DNA from: Pseudomonadota bacterium
GTDB lineage: Bacteria; Pseudomonadota; Alphaproteobacteria; Rhodospirillales; 2-02-FULL-58-16
DNA: 10,331 nucleotides
Direction of reading: 5' to 3'
Assembly: GCA_022567015.1 (NCBI GenBank)
Contig: JADFHR010000109.1
Span: forward strand, 1 to 10,331
Shown: in pieces, positions 1-6,462 of the stretch
How the letters are laid out: each line of letters starts with the position of its first letter
Position numbering within the stretch: the first letter of the stretch is position 1
Notes under the pieces: generated by a model
What the model was told of the DNA's origin: nothing
Database searches by the model: none
The model's input: the letters and a program-made list of their open reading frames with translations, nothing else
Position numbers and translations under genes: made by a program

Positions 1-156
1 GGTGGGCCAGGAAACGACGTACTGTTGGGGGGGAAAGGGAATGATGTCCTGCGTGGGGGGTTGGATAACGATATGCTCGACGGTGGCCTGGGCACCGATA
101 TATGCCATGGCGACGATGGCGACGACGAGTTGGTATACTGCGACAAGGAGCGCTAA
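1..156 (+). CDS. C-terminal end of an RTX-type calcium-binding repeat protein (partial, starts before the window)
   Basis: Reading frame 1 is open from the left edge to a TAA at 154-156 and gives 51 residues. It shows consecutive glycine- and aspartate-rich nonapeptides of the GGxGxDxLx type: GGPGNDVLL, GGKGNDVLR, GGLDNDMLD and GGLGTDICH, followed by a short acidic tail with two cysteines. Known RTX proteins use such repeats to bind calcium and fold a parallel beta roll after type I secretion; the family includes toxins, proteases, adhesins and S-layer proteins. Only the end is present, so the specific function cannot be told. The third repeat (GGLDNDMLD) has Asp where Gly is usual, a common decay near the end of such arrays. 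Base composition is lower in GC than the chromosome from 1.1 kb onward and agrees with the next gene, so both probably belong to the same imported or misjoined segment. Confidence 0.8.
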   Translation, partial: GGPGNDVLLGGKGNDVLRGGLDNDMLDGGLGTDICHGDDGDDELVYCDKER

Positions 157-379
157 CCGGCCGAATGGCATCGAAAACCTTTCAGACGCATGGTTCAACT
201 TACGAACGGACCCGAAAGTCGAAGCTATTCAATAGTCACCCAATTTTCCCCAGATTTTTCACCGCTGAGTGGTAATCTATGCCGACGATTCATACTGTCT
301 GCCCGGCTAATGCATACGGAAAATACACCATAGGCAAGGTTTCGACTGCCGATGGGGTAAGCGACCGTAGGTAGAGGAT
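157..379. other. Intergenic region with no recognisable gene
   Basis: This stretch lies between the RTX-protein stop and the chimeric glycosyltransferase frame. It is visibly richer in A and T than the rest of the window. I see no convincing promoter hexamer pair, no terminator hairpin followed by a T tract, and no credible coding frame. An AGAGGA sequence at 373-378 is the only Shine-Dalgarno-like site; it lies one base before the ATG at 380 and is better spaced for the TTG codon at 383. Confidence 0.5.
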
Positions 380-1270
380 ATGTTGAATAGCCATCGATTA
401 CGCATCCTCGTGCTGGCGAGCACATTTCCCAGGTGGAGAGGTGATACGGAGCCTCCTTTCGTTTACACGCTATCCGACGGCCTGACGGAAGAGTTCGACG
501 TAACCGTTCTTGCGCCACACGGTCCCGGTTGCAAAACCGACGAAACATGGGGAGAGCTACGGATACTCAGGTTTCGCTATTTCTGGCCGGAACGATTCGA
601 GAAGCTGGCTTACGGAGGCATCCTGCCCAATCTGAGCCGGAATAAATTGCTTTGGCTGTTGGTACCTTGCTTCTTCATTGGCGAATTCGTTGCCGCCATG
701 CGAATAGTGCGATCCGAAAAGATCGACGTGCTGCATGCTCACTGGGTCATACCCCAGGGCCTGACCGCGATCATAGTAGGATGGCTGACCAATACCCCCG
801 TTGTGACCACATGCCACGCAGCCGATATGTATGCGCTGCGCGGCCGCTTCAGAAACATGTTGAAGCGATGGGTGTTGAACAGGTGCCAGTATTTCACGGC
901 CGTCAACCACCAGTTGGTGGAAGAGGCCAGGGCGCTGGGAGTCAGCATGCAGACTCCGTCGTCGGTCATCTCCATGGGAGTGGATACATCTCTCTTTAAT
1001 CCCTGCCGGAGAGATGAGGCGCTGCGTCAAACACTGAACGCCTCCGGTCCAATTATTCTGTCCGTTGGCAGGCTTGCGGAGAAGAAGGGCTGCGGCCTGG
1101 AGGACCTGTCCCTGGAGGAAATGGGCGCCGTGGAAGCGGGCATCACGGCCGACGTGTTCGACGTGCTGGGGGTCGAGAATTCGGTGAAAAGCCGCACCAG
1201 CTTCGGCGGCACCGCGCCCGATACGGTGCGCCGCGCCGCCGCCGAGGCGCGCCGGCGGTTCCTCGGATAG
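380..1270 (+). CDS. Chimeric frame: GT4 glycosyltransferase N-terminus fused to ArgH C-terminus
   Basis: The 296-residue product has two unrelated parts. Residues 1-237 are the N-terminal half of a GT-B-fold, GT4-family glycosyltransferase: an opening beta strand RILVLASTFPRW, the DVLHAHW motif at 116-122, a TCHAADMYALRG segment near 144-155, the inter-domain linker VISMGVDTSLFNP at 196-208, and the first strand of the second domain, ILSVGRLAEKKG. GT4 enzymes usually run about 350-400 residues and carry the sugar-nucleotide site and the EX7E motif in the second half, which is missing. Residues 238-296 match the end of argininosuccinate lyase. Neither part should be active. The switch occurs at about 1073-1091, together with a rise in GC. 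It could be a real deletion/insertion join or an assembly chimera. The ATG at 380 is the first start in frame; TTG at 383 has the better-spaced AGAGGA. Confidence 0.8.
   Translation: MLNSHRLRILVLASTFPRWRGDTEPPFVYTLSDGLTEEFDVTVLAPHGPGCKTDETWGELRILRFRYFWPERFEKLAYGGILPNLSRNKLLWLLVPCFFIGEFVAAMRIVRSEKIDVLHAHWVIPQGLTAIIVGWLTNTPVVTTCHAADMYALRGRFRNMLKRWVLNRCQYFTAVNHQLVEEARALGVSMQTPSSVISMGVDTSLFNPCRRDEALRQTLNASGPIILSVGRLAEKKGCGLEDLSLEEMGAVEAGITADVFDVLGVENSVKSRTSFGGTAPDTVRRAAAEARRRFLG
1073..1270 (+). pseudogene. argH: argH 3' remnant (argininosuccinate lyase, last ~60 codons)
   Basis: The end of the chimeric frame reads CGLEDLSLEEMGAVE, then ITADVFDVLGVENSVKSRTS and FGGTAPDTV. This is the conserved C-terminus of argininosuccinate lyase, which cleaves argininosuccinate to arginine and fumarate in the last step of arginine synthesis. 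The substrate-binding and catalytic regions, including the GSSxMPxKxNP signature loop, are absent, so this fragment cannot be an enzyme. Its position directly before an LptM-like gene and lysA is where I would expect intact argH in alphaproteobacteria, so this side of the join looks native and the upstream part foreign. The residues RLAEKKG at 1070-1090 fit both ArgH and GT4 and could belong to either. If the join is real, arginine synthesis would need another argH copy. Confidence 0.85.
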
Positions 1271-1298
1271 ACTGGGAACGGAAACCGGGGTTGAGACC

Positions 1299-1427
1299 AT
1301 GATCCGCAAGCTTCTTCTCATCATGCTTGTCCTGGCCATGGCGGCGCCGCTCGGCGCCTGCGGCCGCAAGGGGCACCTGGATACGCCCCCGGACAGCCAA
1401 TACCCGCGGCAATACCCGACCCGATAG
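1299..1427 (+). CDS. lptM: Small LptM-like lipoprotein
   Basis: ATG at 1299 opens a 42-codon frame ending in TAG at 1425-1427. The product begins MIRKLLLIML, runs through a hydrophobic stretch and meets a lipobox, LGAC, with the lipidated cysteine at residue 21. It continues CGRKGHLDTPP and ends in a short Pro/Tyr/Gln tail. The lipobox followed by CGxKGxLxxP is the signature of the LptM/YifL family; in enterobacteria LptM binds the LptD-LptE LPS translocon and helps its maturation. Here only about 22 residues follow the cysteine, far fewer than in E. coli, so the same role is an inference. The gene sits 28 bases after the argH stop and 22 bases before lysA, the usual place for such a gene between argH and lysA. 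The only ribosome-site candidate is a G run at about 1287-1290. Confidence 0.85.
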   Translation: MIRKLLLIMLVLAMAAPLGACGRKGHLDTPPDSQYPRQYPTR

Positions 1428-1449
1428 AGGGCGGCGAGGCGACCGGGCC

Positions 1450-2745
1450 ATGGACCACTTCCAGTACCGGGACGGCCGGCTGTGCGCCGAGGCGGTGCCG
1501 CTGGCGCGCATCGCCGAAGAGGTGGGCACGCCGTTCTACTGCTATGCGACGGCGACCATCGAGCGCCACTACCGCGTCTTCGCGGACGCCTTCGCCGGCC
1601 TTGACGTGACGATCTGCTACGCGGTCAAGGCCAATTCCAACATCGCCGTCATCGGCACCCTGGCCCGGCTCGGCGCCGGCGCCGACGTGGTCTCGGCCGG
1701 GGAGCTCACGCGCGCCCTGGCGGCGGGCGTTCCCCCCGGCAGGATCGTCTTTTCCGGCGTCGGCAAGACCGGCGACGAGATGGCGGCGGCCCTGAAGGCG
1801 GGTGTCCTGCAGATCAACGTGGAATCGGAACCGGAGCTCGACGTCCTGGGCGAGGTGGCCGGGAGCCTGGGCGTCGACGCCCCCGTCGCCATCCGCGTCA
1901 ACCCGGACGTCGACGCCAACACCCACGAGAAGATCACCACCGGAAAAAGCGAGAACAAGTTCGGCGTCGAATGGACGCGCGCCCGCGAGGTGTACTCCCG
2001 CGCCGCCGCCATGCCCGCCATTTCCGTGGTCGGCGTCGCCGTGCACATCGGATCGCAGGTGACGGACCTGGCGCCTTTCCGGGACGCCTATGTGCGGATG
2101 CGGGATCTGGTTGCCATGCTGCGCGCCGACGGCCACTCCATCGAACGGCTCGATCTGGGGGGTGGCCTGGGCATCTCCTACGGCGACGAGGTGACGCCGA
2201 CACCCGAGGAATACGCGGCCACGGTCAAATCGGCGATCGCCGATCTGGACTGCCATATTATCCTGGAGCCGGGCCGCGTCATCGTCGGCAACGCCGGCGT
2301 CCTGGTCACCCGCGTGGTCCACGTCAAGGAAGGGGCGATGCGCACCTTCGTCATCGTCGATGCGGCCATGAATGACCTGCTGCGCCCGGCGCTGTATAAT
2401 GCCACCCACGCCATCGTTCCGGTGGCCGAGGCGGCGGCCGGGACGGAGCTCAGGGAAGTGGACGTGGTGGGGCCCATTTGTGAAACCGCCGATACGTTCG
2501 GCACAGGGCGGCTGTTGCCGGCCATGAAGCCGGGCGACCTTCTCGCCGTGCGCACCGCGGGGGCCTATGGCGCGGTGATGGCGTCGGCGTACAACGCCCG
2601 GCCCCTGGTGCCCGAGACCCTGGTCAAGGACGCGGCGTACGCCGTGGTGCGCGAACGCATGAGCGTGGACGCCATGGTAGCCCTGGAGTCCTTCCCTCCC
2701 TGGCTGGCGGCCCCCGACAAGGCCGCCCGGGAGGCGGGCGGGTGA
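1450..2745 (+). CDS. lysA: Diaminopimelate decarboxylase
   Basis: This 431-residue enzyme is a PLP-dependent, fold type III decarboxylase that converts meso-2,6-diaminopimelate to L-lysine and CO2, the last step of lysine synthesis. Visible motifs in order: YAVKANSN with the PLP-binding Lys60; HIGSQ at 199-203; the phosphate-binding loop LDLGGGLGISY near 235-244; LEPGR at 272-276; GPICETADTF with catalytic Cys344; and AYGAVMASAYN at 372-382. Length is normal for the family. The frame is open upstream to an ATG at 1327, but that would overlap the lptM-like gene, whereas ATG 1450 gives the usual N-terminus (MDHFQYRDGRL) and has GAGG at 1436-1439. The stop overlaps the start of the next gene as GTGA, which indicates translational coupling. 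Nothing appears damaged. Confidence 0.96.
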   Translation: MDHFQYRDGRLCAEAVPLARIAEEVGTPFYCYATATIERHYRVFADAFAGLDVTICYAVKANSNIAVIGTLARLGAGADVVSAGELTRALAAGVPPGRIVFSGVGKTGDEMAAALKAGVLQINVESEPELDVLGEVAGSLGVDAPVAIRVNPDVDANTHEKITTGKSENKFGVEWTRAREVYSRAAAMPAISVVGVAVHIGSQVTDLAPFRDAYVRMRDLVAMLRADGHSIERLDLGGGLGISYGDEVTPTPEEYAATVKSAIADLDCHIILEPGRVIVGNAGVLVTRVVHVKEGAMRTFVIVDAAMNDLLRPALYNATHAIVPVAEAAAGTELREVDVVGPICETADTFGTGRLLPAMKPGDLLAVRTAGAYGAVMASAYNARPLVPETLVKDAAYAVVRERMSVDAMVALESFPPWLAAPDKAAREAGG

Positions 2746-5180
2746 GCGCTCGGCGCAAATATCCCGTGCTCCTGGGGCTGGCCCGCGCGGCCCTCTTTTG
2801 GGAGCGCCTGTGGCGGCGCCTGTGGCCGGCGACGGCCGTCGCCGGGCTGTTTCTCGGCGTGGCGCTGCTCGATCTTCTTCCGCTGTTGCCCGGGGTAGTG
2901 CATGTGCTGGTGCTGGTCGCGTTCGCGGCCGGGATCGCGGTGCTGGCGCGGCGTGGCCTGAAGGGATTCCGGCTGGTCGACGAAGCGGCGGCGCGCCACC
3001 GCCTGGAACGGGACAGCGGACTGCGGCACCGGCCGCTGACGGCGTTGGACGACCGCCTTGCCACGGGCGCCGAGGATCCGGCGGCGGTCTCCCTGTGGCG
3101 GGCCCATCTGCGGCGCATGGCGCAGGCGGCGCGGCGGCTGCGCGTGCGTCCGCCGGCCCCCGGCCTGGCCCGGCTCGACCCCTACGCGTTCAGGGCGGCG
3201 GTGCTTCTGTTCCTTGTCATCGCGCTCACCGCCGGCAGCGGCGACGCCGCCGACCGCCTGCAGCGGGCGCTCAGTCCGCAGTTCGGCGGCGCCGTGGCCG
3301 GGTTGCTCACCGTGGACGTCTGGATCACGCCGCCGGCGTACACGGGTCGTGCGCCCATATTCCTCAACCGCGACTCCCAATGGGTCGTGGAAGTCCCCAA
3401 GGGCAGCAGCCTGCTGGCCCAGGTCGGGGGATTGGGCGAAGCCCCCCGGCTCAGGGTGGGAGAGCGCGTCACCGAGTTCACCGCCATCGGGTCCGCGGGC
3501 GGCGGCGGGTACCGGGTCGAAGCCGCCATCGACGAAGGCGACCGGCTGGTGGTGGAGCACGACGGCCGGGAGCTGGCCGCATGGCCCCTTCGCGTGCTCC
3601 CCGACGCCCCGCCCGAGGTGTACTTTCCCAGGCCGCCGGCGCGCACCGGAAACGCCCACTTGCGTCTCGATTACGAGGCCAACGACGACTATGGACTTAC
3701 CGGGGTGACGGCGGTGATCCGGCGCGCCGACGGCCTCTCGGCGCCGGGCGGGGAGTCGGCAATCCGTCTGTCGCTGCCCCTGTCCGACCCCGGCTCGACC
3801 TCGGCCGAGGGAACTTCCATCCACAACCTCACCGCCCACCCGTGGGCGGGCCTGGTGGTACGGGTGCATTTGACGGTGACGGACGGGCGCGGGCAGACGG
3901 GCGAGAGCGGAACCGTCGAACTGGCGCTGCCCGAGAGGATCTTCAACCACCCGGTGGCGCGGGCCATCGTCGAACAGCGCAAGAAACTCGCCACCCCGTC
4001 CGCCGCGGTGCGGGCGGAGGTGGCGGCGGCCCTGGAATCGATCGCCGGCAATCCCCAGCACTTTTTCGACGACACGGTGGTTTATCTGGCGCTGCGCGTC
4101 GCCCGGGCACGCCTTACCTTCGATGATCGAGACGAGGCCGTCGTTTCGGTGCAGAGGCTTCTTTGGGACACGGCGCTGCGCATCGAGGACGGCGAACTCT
4201 CCATCGCCGAGCGCGACTTGAAGGAGGCCCAGGAACGCCTGATGGCGGCGCTGCGCCGTGACGCCGATCCCGAGGAAATCGAGCGCCTCATGGACGACCT
4301 GCAACGGGCGCTGGAAAAGTACCTGGCCGCCCTGACCGAAGAGCTGGCGCGCCAGGGGAGGACGATGGAAGTGCCCCTGGGCGCGAAAATGCAGCTCATG
4401 GGAAAAGACGAGTTGCAGCAATTGATCGAAGAGGCGCGCGAGCTGGCCCGCACCGGTGCCGTCGACGCCGCGCGGCGGGTGCTGGCCGACCTGCAGCGGC
4501 TTTTGGACGGTATCCGCGCCGGCGCCCTCAGCGGCCCGTCCCAGGAGGCCGCGCGCAAGGCGCGGCGGCTGATGGACGGGCTGCGCGACCTGACACGGCG
4601 CCAGCAGGGACTCCTGGACAACACGTTCCGCCGGTTGCGCGACGCCCGCGGCTCGATTCCGATGCCCGGGGCAGGTGAGGGGCAGGGCCCTGAGCGCCGG
4701 CCGGGAGCCGGAAGCGGCGCCGCCGAGCAGGACGGCCTGCGCCGCAGACTCGGCGGCCTGATGTTGCGGCTGGACGATTTCCTGGGCGCCATCCCAAGGC
4801 CCTTTGGCAAGGCCGAGCGCGCCATGCGGGATGCCGTGGACGCCCTTGCCGTGGACCGTCCGGACAGGGCGGTGCCGGCGCAGACGGAGGCCCTGGACCA
4901 ACTGCGCCAGGGCATTGAAGGCGTGGCCGAACAGGTCGTCCGCCGCCTGGGCGGTCTCGGCGGCGCCTTCAGGAACCGGCCCGGAGCCGGCCGCGATCCT
5001 TTCGGGCGCCGTCCCGGCGGCGCCTACGGCGCCCGCATCGACGGTGCGGTGAAGATTCCCGATCACATGGAGATGCGCCGGGCCCGGGAAATCCTCGAGG
5101 AGCTGCGCCGCCGGGCCGGCGAACGCCAGCGCCCGAAGACCGAGCGGAACTACATCGACAGGTTGTTGCGGCAGTTTTAG
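2742..5180 (+). CDS. TIGR02302/DUF4175 family large membrane protein
   Basis: An 812-residue protein of the alphaproteobacterial TIGR02302 (DUF4175) family, whose function is not established. Membrane segments are visible near residues 30-50, 52-70 and 150-165. A conserved WITPPAYTGRAP block follows at 194-204, then a beta-rich region with DYEANDDYGLTG, a long helical, Glu/Arg-rich and probably coiled-coil region from about 390 to 630, a low-complexity Gly/Pro/Gln stretch near 634-665, and a conserved basic C-terminus with VKIPDHMEM and YIDRLLRQF. The family is often slightly longer, mostly in the low-complexity part. The GTG start at 2742 overlaps the lysA stop (GTGA) and has a strong GGGAGG at 2729-2734, seven bases upstream, which fixes the start. 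The layout suggests a large domain outside the cytoplasm, hence an envelope role, but this is inference. It converges with the zinc-ribbon gene. Confidence 0.9.
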   Translation: MSARRKYPVLLGLARAALFWERLWRRLWPATAVAGLFLGVALLDLLPLLPGVVHVLVLVAFAAGIAVLARRGLKGFRLVDEAAARHRLERDSGLRHRPLTALDDRLATGAEDPAAVSLWRAHLRRMAQAARRLRVRPPAPGLARLDPYAFRAAVLLFLVIALTAGSGDAADRLQRALSPQFGGAVAGLLTVDVWITPPAYTGRAPIFLNRDSQWVVEVPKGSSLLAQVGGLGEAPRLRVGERVTEFTAIGSAGGGGYRVEAAIDEGDRLVVEHDGRELAAWPLRVLPDAPPEVYFPRPPARTGNAHLRLDYEANDDYGLTGVTAVIRRADGLSAPGGESAIRLSLPLSDPGSTSAEGTSIHNLTAHPWAGLVVRVHLTVTDGRGQTGESGTVELALPERIFNHPVARAIVEQRKKLATPSAAVRAEVAAALESIAGNPQHFFDDTVVYLALRVARARLTFDDRDEAVVSVQRLLWDTALRIEDGELSIAERDLKEAQERLMAALRRDADPEEIERLMDDLQRALEKYLAALTEELARQGRTMEVPLGAKMQLMGKDELQQLIEEARELARTGAVDAARRVLADLQRLLDGIRAGALSGPSQEAARKARRLMDGLRDLTRRQQGLLDNTFRRLRDARGSIPMPGAGEGQGPERRPGAGSGAAEQDGLRRRLGGLMLRLDDFLGAIPRPFGKAERAMRDAVDALAVDRPDRAVPAQTEALDQLRQGIEGVAEQVVRRLGGLGGAFRNRPGAGRDPFGRRPGGAYGARIDGAVKIPDHMEMRRAREILEELRRRAGERQRPKTERNYIDRLLRQF

Positions 5181-5218
5181 TACCCTCTATCACAACAGGA
5201 TGGCACTAGAGGCGAAAT

Positions 5219-5240
5219 GCGCGGCGGGGGCCGGCCGCGC
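5219..5240. terminator. Possible bidirectional hairpin between convergent genes
   Basis: Seven bases, GCGCGGC (5219-5225), pair perfectly with GCCGCGC (5234-5240) around an eight-base loop, within the 63-base gap between the stops of the DUF4175 gene and the minus-strand zinc-ribbon gene. A weaker dyad, CCTCTA (5184-5189) with TAGAGG (5207-5212), lies just upstream. Neither stem is followed directly by a T tract in either direction, so this is not a classical intrinsic terminator. The position between converging genes is the main support. Confidence 0.35.
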
Positions 5241-5243
5241 CGA

Positions 5244-6329
5244 TCATCCCTTGGTGTTTTCCTCTTCGCGGGTGAAGAAGACCTCCGCGCCGCGCGCCGT
5301 TGCCGGCGGGTTCAGCAGGCGGGCATGGAAGGGGATGGTATCGCCGGGATCGAGCCGCCTTTTCGACGGTGAGACAATCATCGACTGAATCAGGTCACGG
5401 TCGGCGTCGTAGATGGCGACGCGGATCAGGGGCACGTCGCGCGGCACGTCGGAAATGTTGGCGATGATGCCGCGCACGACCAGCACGTCGGTGCCGTTCT
5501 CGACGTCGCGCTCCGGCTTCACGTTGCGGAATTCCAGCCCGTCGCCCAAAGCGCCGGCGGAGAGACCCACCGCCGCGTACCACCCCTCCGCCTGCGGCCA
5601 AGAGGCGACGATAGACCCGCGCCCAAAGTACAGCCCGGCGGCGAGCACGACCAGGACCACCGCCGCCGAGATGGCGATGCGCAGGCCGAGCCCCATCTTT
5701 TTTTCCCCGTCCGACTGCGGCGGGGGAGTGGTGATCCCCTGCGGGATGGGTTCGGGCTCGGGCATATCCTCCGGCGTGTCCACCGCGCCGGGTTTGTCCC
5801 CGTCGCCGTCGCCTGAGGCGGCCTCCGCCGGCTCCGGCTTCTCCGCCATCATGGCGTCCAGGGCTTCCTCGGACAGGGGTTCGGCCTCCTCCTCCCCAGC
5901 CGGCGCCCCGTCTTCGCCCGCCGCTTCCTCCGCGCCCGCCGCAGCCGCTTCAGGCGCGGTCTCCGCTTCGGGCTTGGATTCGGGTTCGGGCTCCGGTTCC
6001 GGTTCCGGCTTCGTCTCGGGCTCGGGCTCCGGTTCCGGCTTCGTCTCGGGCTCGGGTTCGGGCTCGGGTGCCGGTTCGGGCTCGGGCGCCGGTGCAGGCT
6101 CGGGCTCGGGCTCGGGCTCGGGTTCAGGCTCGGGCTCGGGTGCCGGTGCGGGCCCGGACGCCGGTGCGGGGAGCGGTGGCGCCGCAGCCGGTGGCTCGGG
6201 GGCAGCGGCAACAGGTTCCTGCAGCCACTGCTTGCCGCACTTGGAGCAGCGCACGACCCTTTCCCCGCTGCCAAGCAGGTTGGGATCGATGGAGTAAAAT
6301 ATCGAACAGGCCGGGCAGGTTATAATCAT
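5244..6329 (-). CDS. MJ0042-type zinc-ribbon, DUF3426 membrane protein with Glu-Pro rod
   Basis: The 361-residue product opens with a zinc ribbon, MIITCPACSIFYSIDP then VVRCSKCGKQW, with cysteines 5, 8, 28 and 31 as metal ligands. Residues 60-120 are an almost pure Glu-Pro repeat, followed by an acidic Ala/Glu/Gly region to about 205. One membrane helix lies near 217-235. The C-terminal part, with RGIIANISDVPRDVP and the basic SPSKRRLDPGD segment, fits the DUF3426 domain. By the positive-inside rule (Lys/Arg before the helix) the zinc ribbon and rod would be cytoplasmic and DUF3426 periplasmic. The function of this architecture is unknown. Start is ATG at 6329-6327; no clear Shine-Dalgarno precedes it. 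It is divergent from ftsE, an arrangement I recall as common in alphaproteobacteria. The rod codes as a GC-rich tandem repeat likely to vary in length. Confidence 0.88.
   Translation of the reverse strand: MIITCPACSIFYSIDPNLLGSGERVVRCSKCGKQWLQEPVAAAPEPPAAAPPLPAPASGPAPAPEPEPEPEPEPEPEPAPAPEPEPAPEPEPEPETKPEPEPEPETKPEPEPEPEPESKPEAETAPEAAAAGAEEAAGEDGAPAGEEEAEPLSEEALDAMMAEKPEPAEAASGDGDGDKPGAVDTPEDMPEPEPIPQGITTPPPQSDGEKKMGLGLRIAISAAVVLVVLAAGLYFGRGSIVASWPQAEGWYAAVGLSAGALGDGLEFRNVKPERDVENGTDVLVVRGIIANISDVPRDVPLIRVAIYDADRDLIQSMIVSPSKRRLDPGDTIPFHARLLNPPATARGAEVFFTREEENTKG
5964..6149 (-). repeat. GC-rich tandem repeat encoding the Glu-Pro rod
   Basis: On the plus strand this region is a run of degenerate six-base units such as GGCTCG, GGTTCG and GGTTCC, which reads as (Pro-Glu)n on the coding minus strand (residues 61-122). 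Within it a 30-base unit occurs twice in tandem: the 25-base block starting at 6001 recurs exactly at 6031, encoding two PEPETKPEPE units. Mixed synonymous codons over an unchanged Pro-Glu pattern suggest selection on the peptide rather than recent slippage, except for the exact 30-base duplication, which looks recent. Confidence 0.85.
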
Positions 6330-6462
6330 CGGCGGCAGGCTGTGACGGCTCCGCGTTTATAGGCTGTCACCCCCGGCAAAGCAAGCCGTGGCGGGGCGGG
6401 AGAGCGCTGGACGAAAGGGCGGGACCCGTGTCATTGTGGGCCGGAAAACCGGGAGCAAATTG
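6330..6462. promoter_or_regulatory. Divergent regulatory region between the zinc-ribbon gene and ftsE
   Basis: The region separates the zinc-ribbon start (6329, minus) from the likely ftsE start (plus). It contains the only AT-rich patch here, TTTATA at 6356-6361, which reads TATAAA on the minus strand and could be a -10 element for the leftward gene, though no well-spaced -35 is visible. An imperfect dyad surrounds it: TGTGACGGCT at 6341-6350 and AGGCTGTCA at 6361-6369. The position and dyad suggest promoter or operator activity but do not prove it. Confidence 0.3.

Noticed and set aside
2..235. 77-residue frame 2 open frame at the left edge
   Set aside because: Frame 1 over the same bases encodes clear RTX nonapeptides up to the TAA at 154; the frame 2 product has no recognisable features.
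1327..1449. Upstream extension of lysA to the ATG at 1327
   Set aside because: It would add 41 Arg-rich residues absent from the family and overlap the lptM-like gene; ATG 1450 gives the expected N-terminus.
2565..5066. 833-residue open frame on the minus strand opposite lysA and the DUF4175 gene
   Set aside because: It mirrors a real gene in GC-rich DNA, its product is low-complexity Arg/Gly/His/Pro sequence with no domain, and the plus-strand frame has clear family motifs.
5964..6149. Possible CRISPR or minisatellite array
   Set aside because: The units are degenerate hexamers without spacers and lie in frame inside a coding region as a Pro-Glu repeat.
5413..6297. 294-residue plus-strand frame with long Gly-Ser repeats
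   Set aside because: The Gly-Ser repeats are the complement of the Glu-Pro codons of the zinc-ribbon gene; that gene has conserved end domains and this frame has none.
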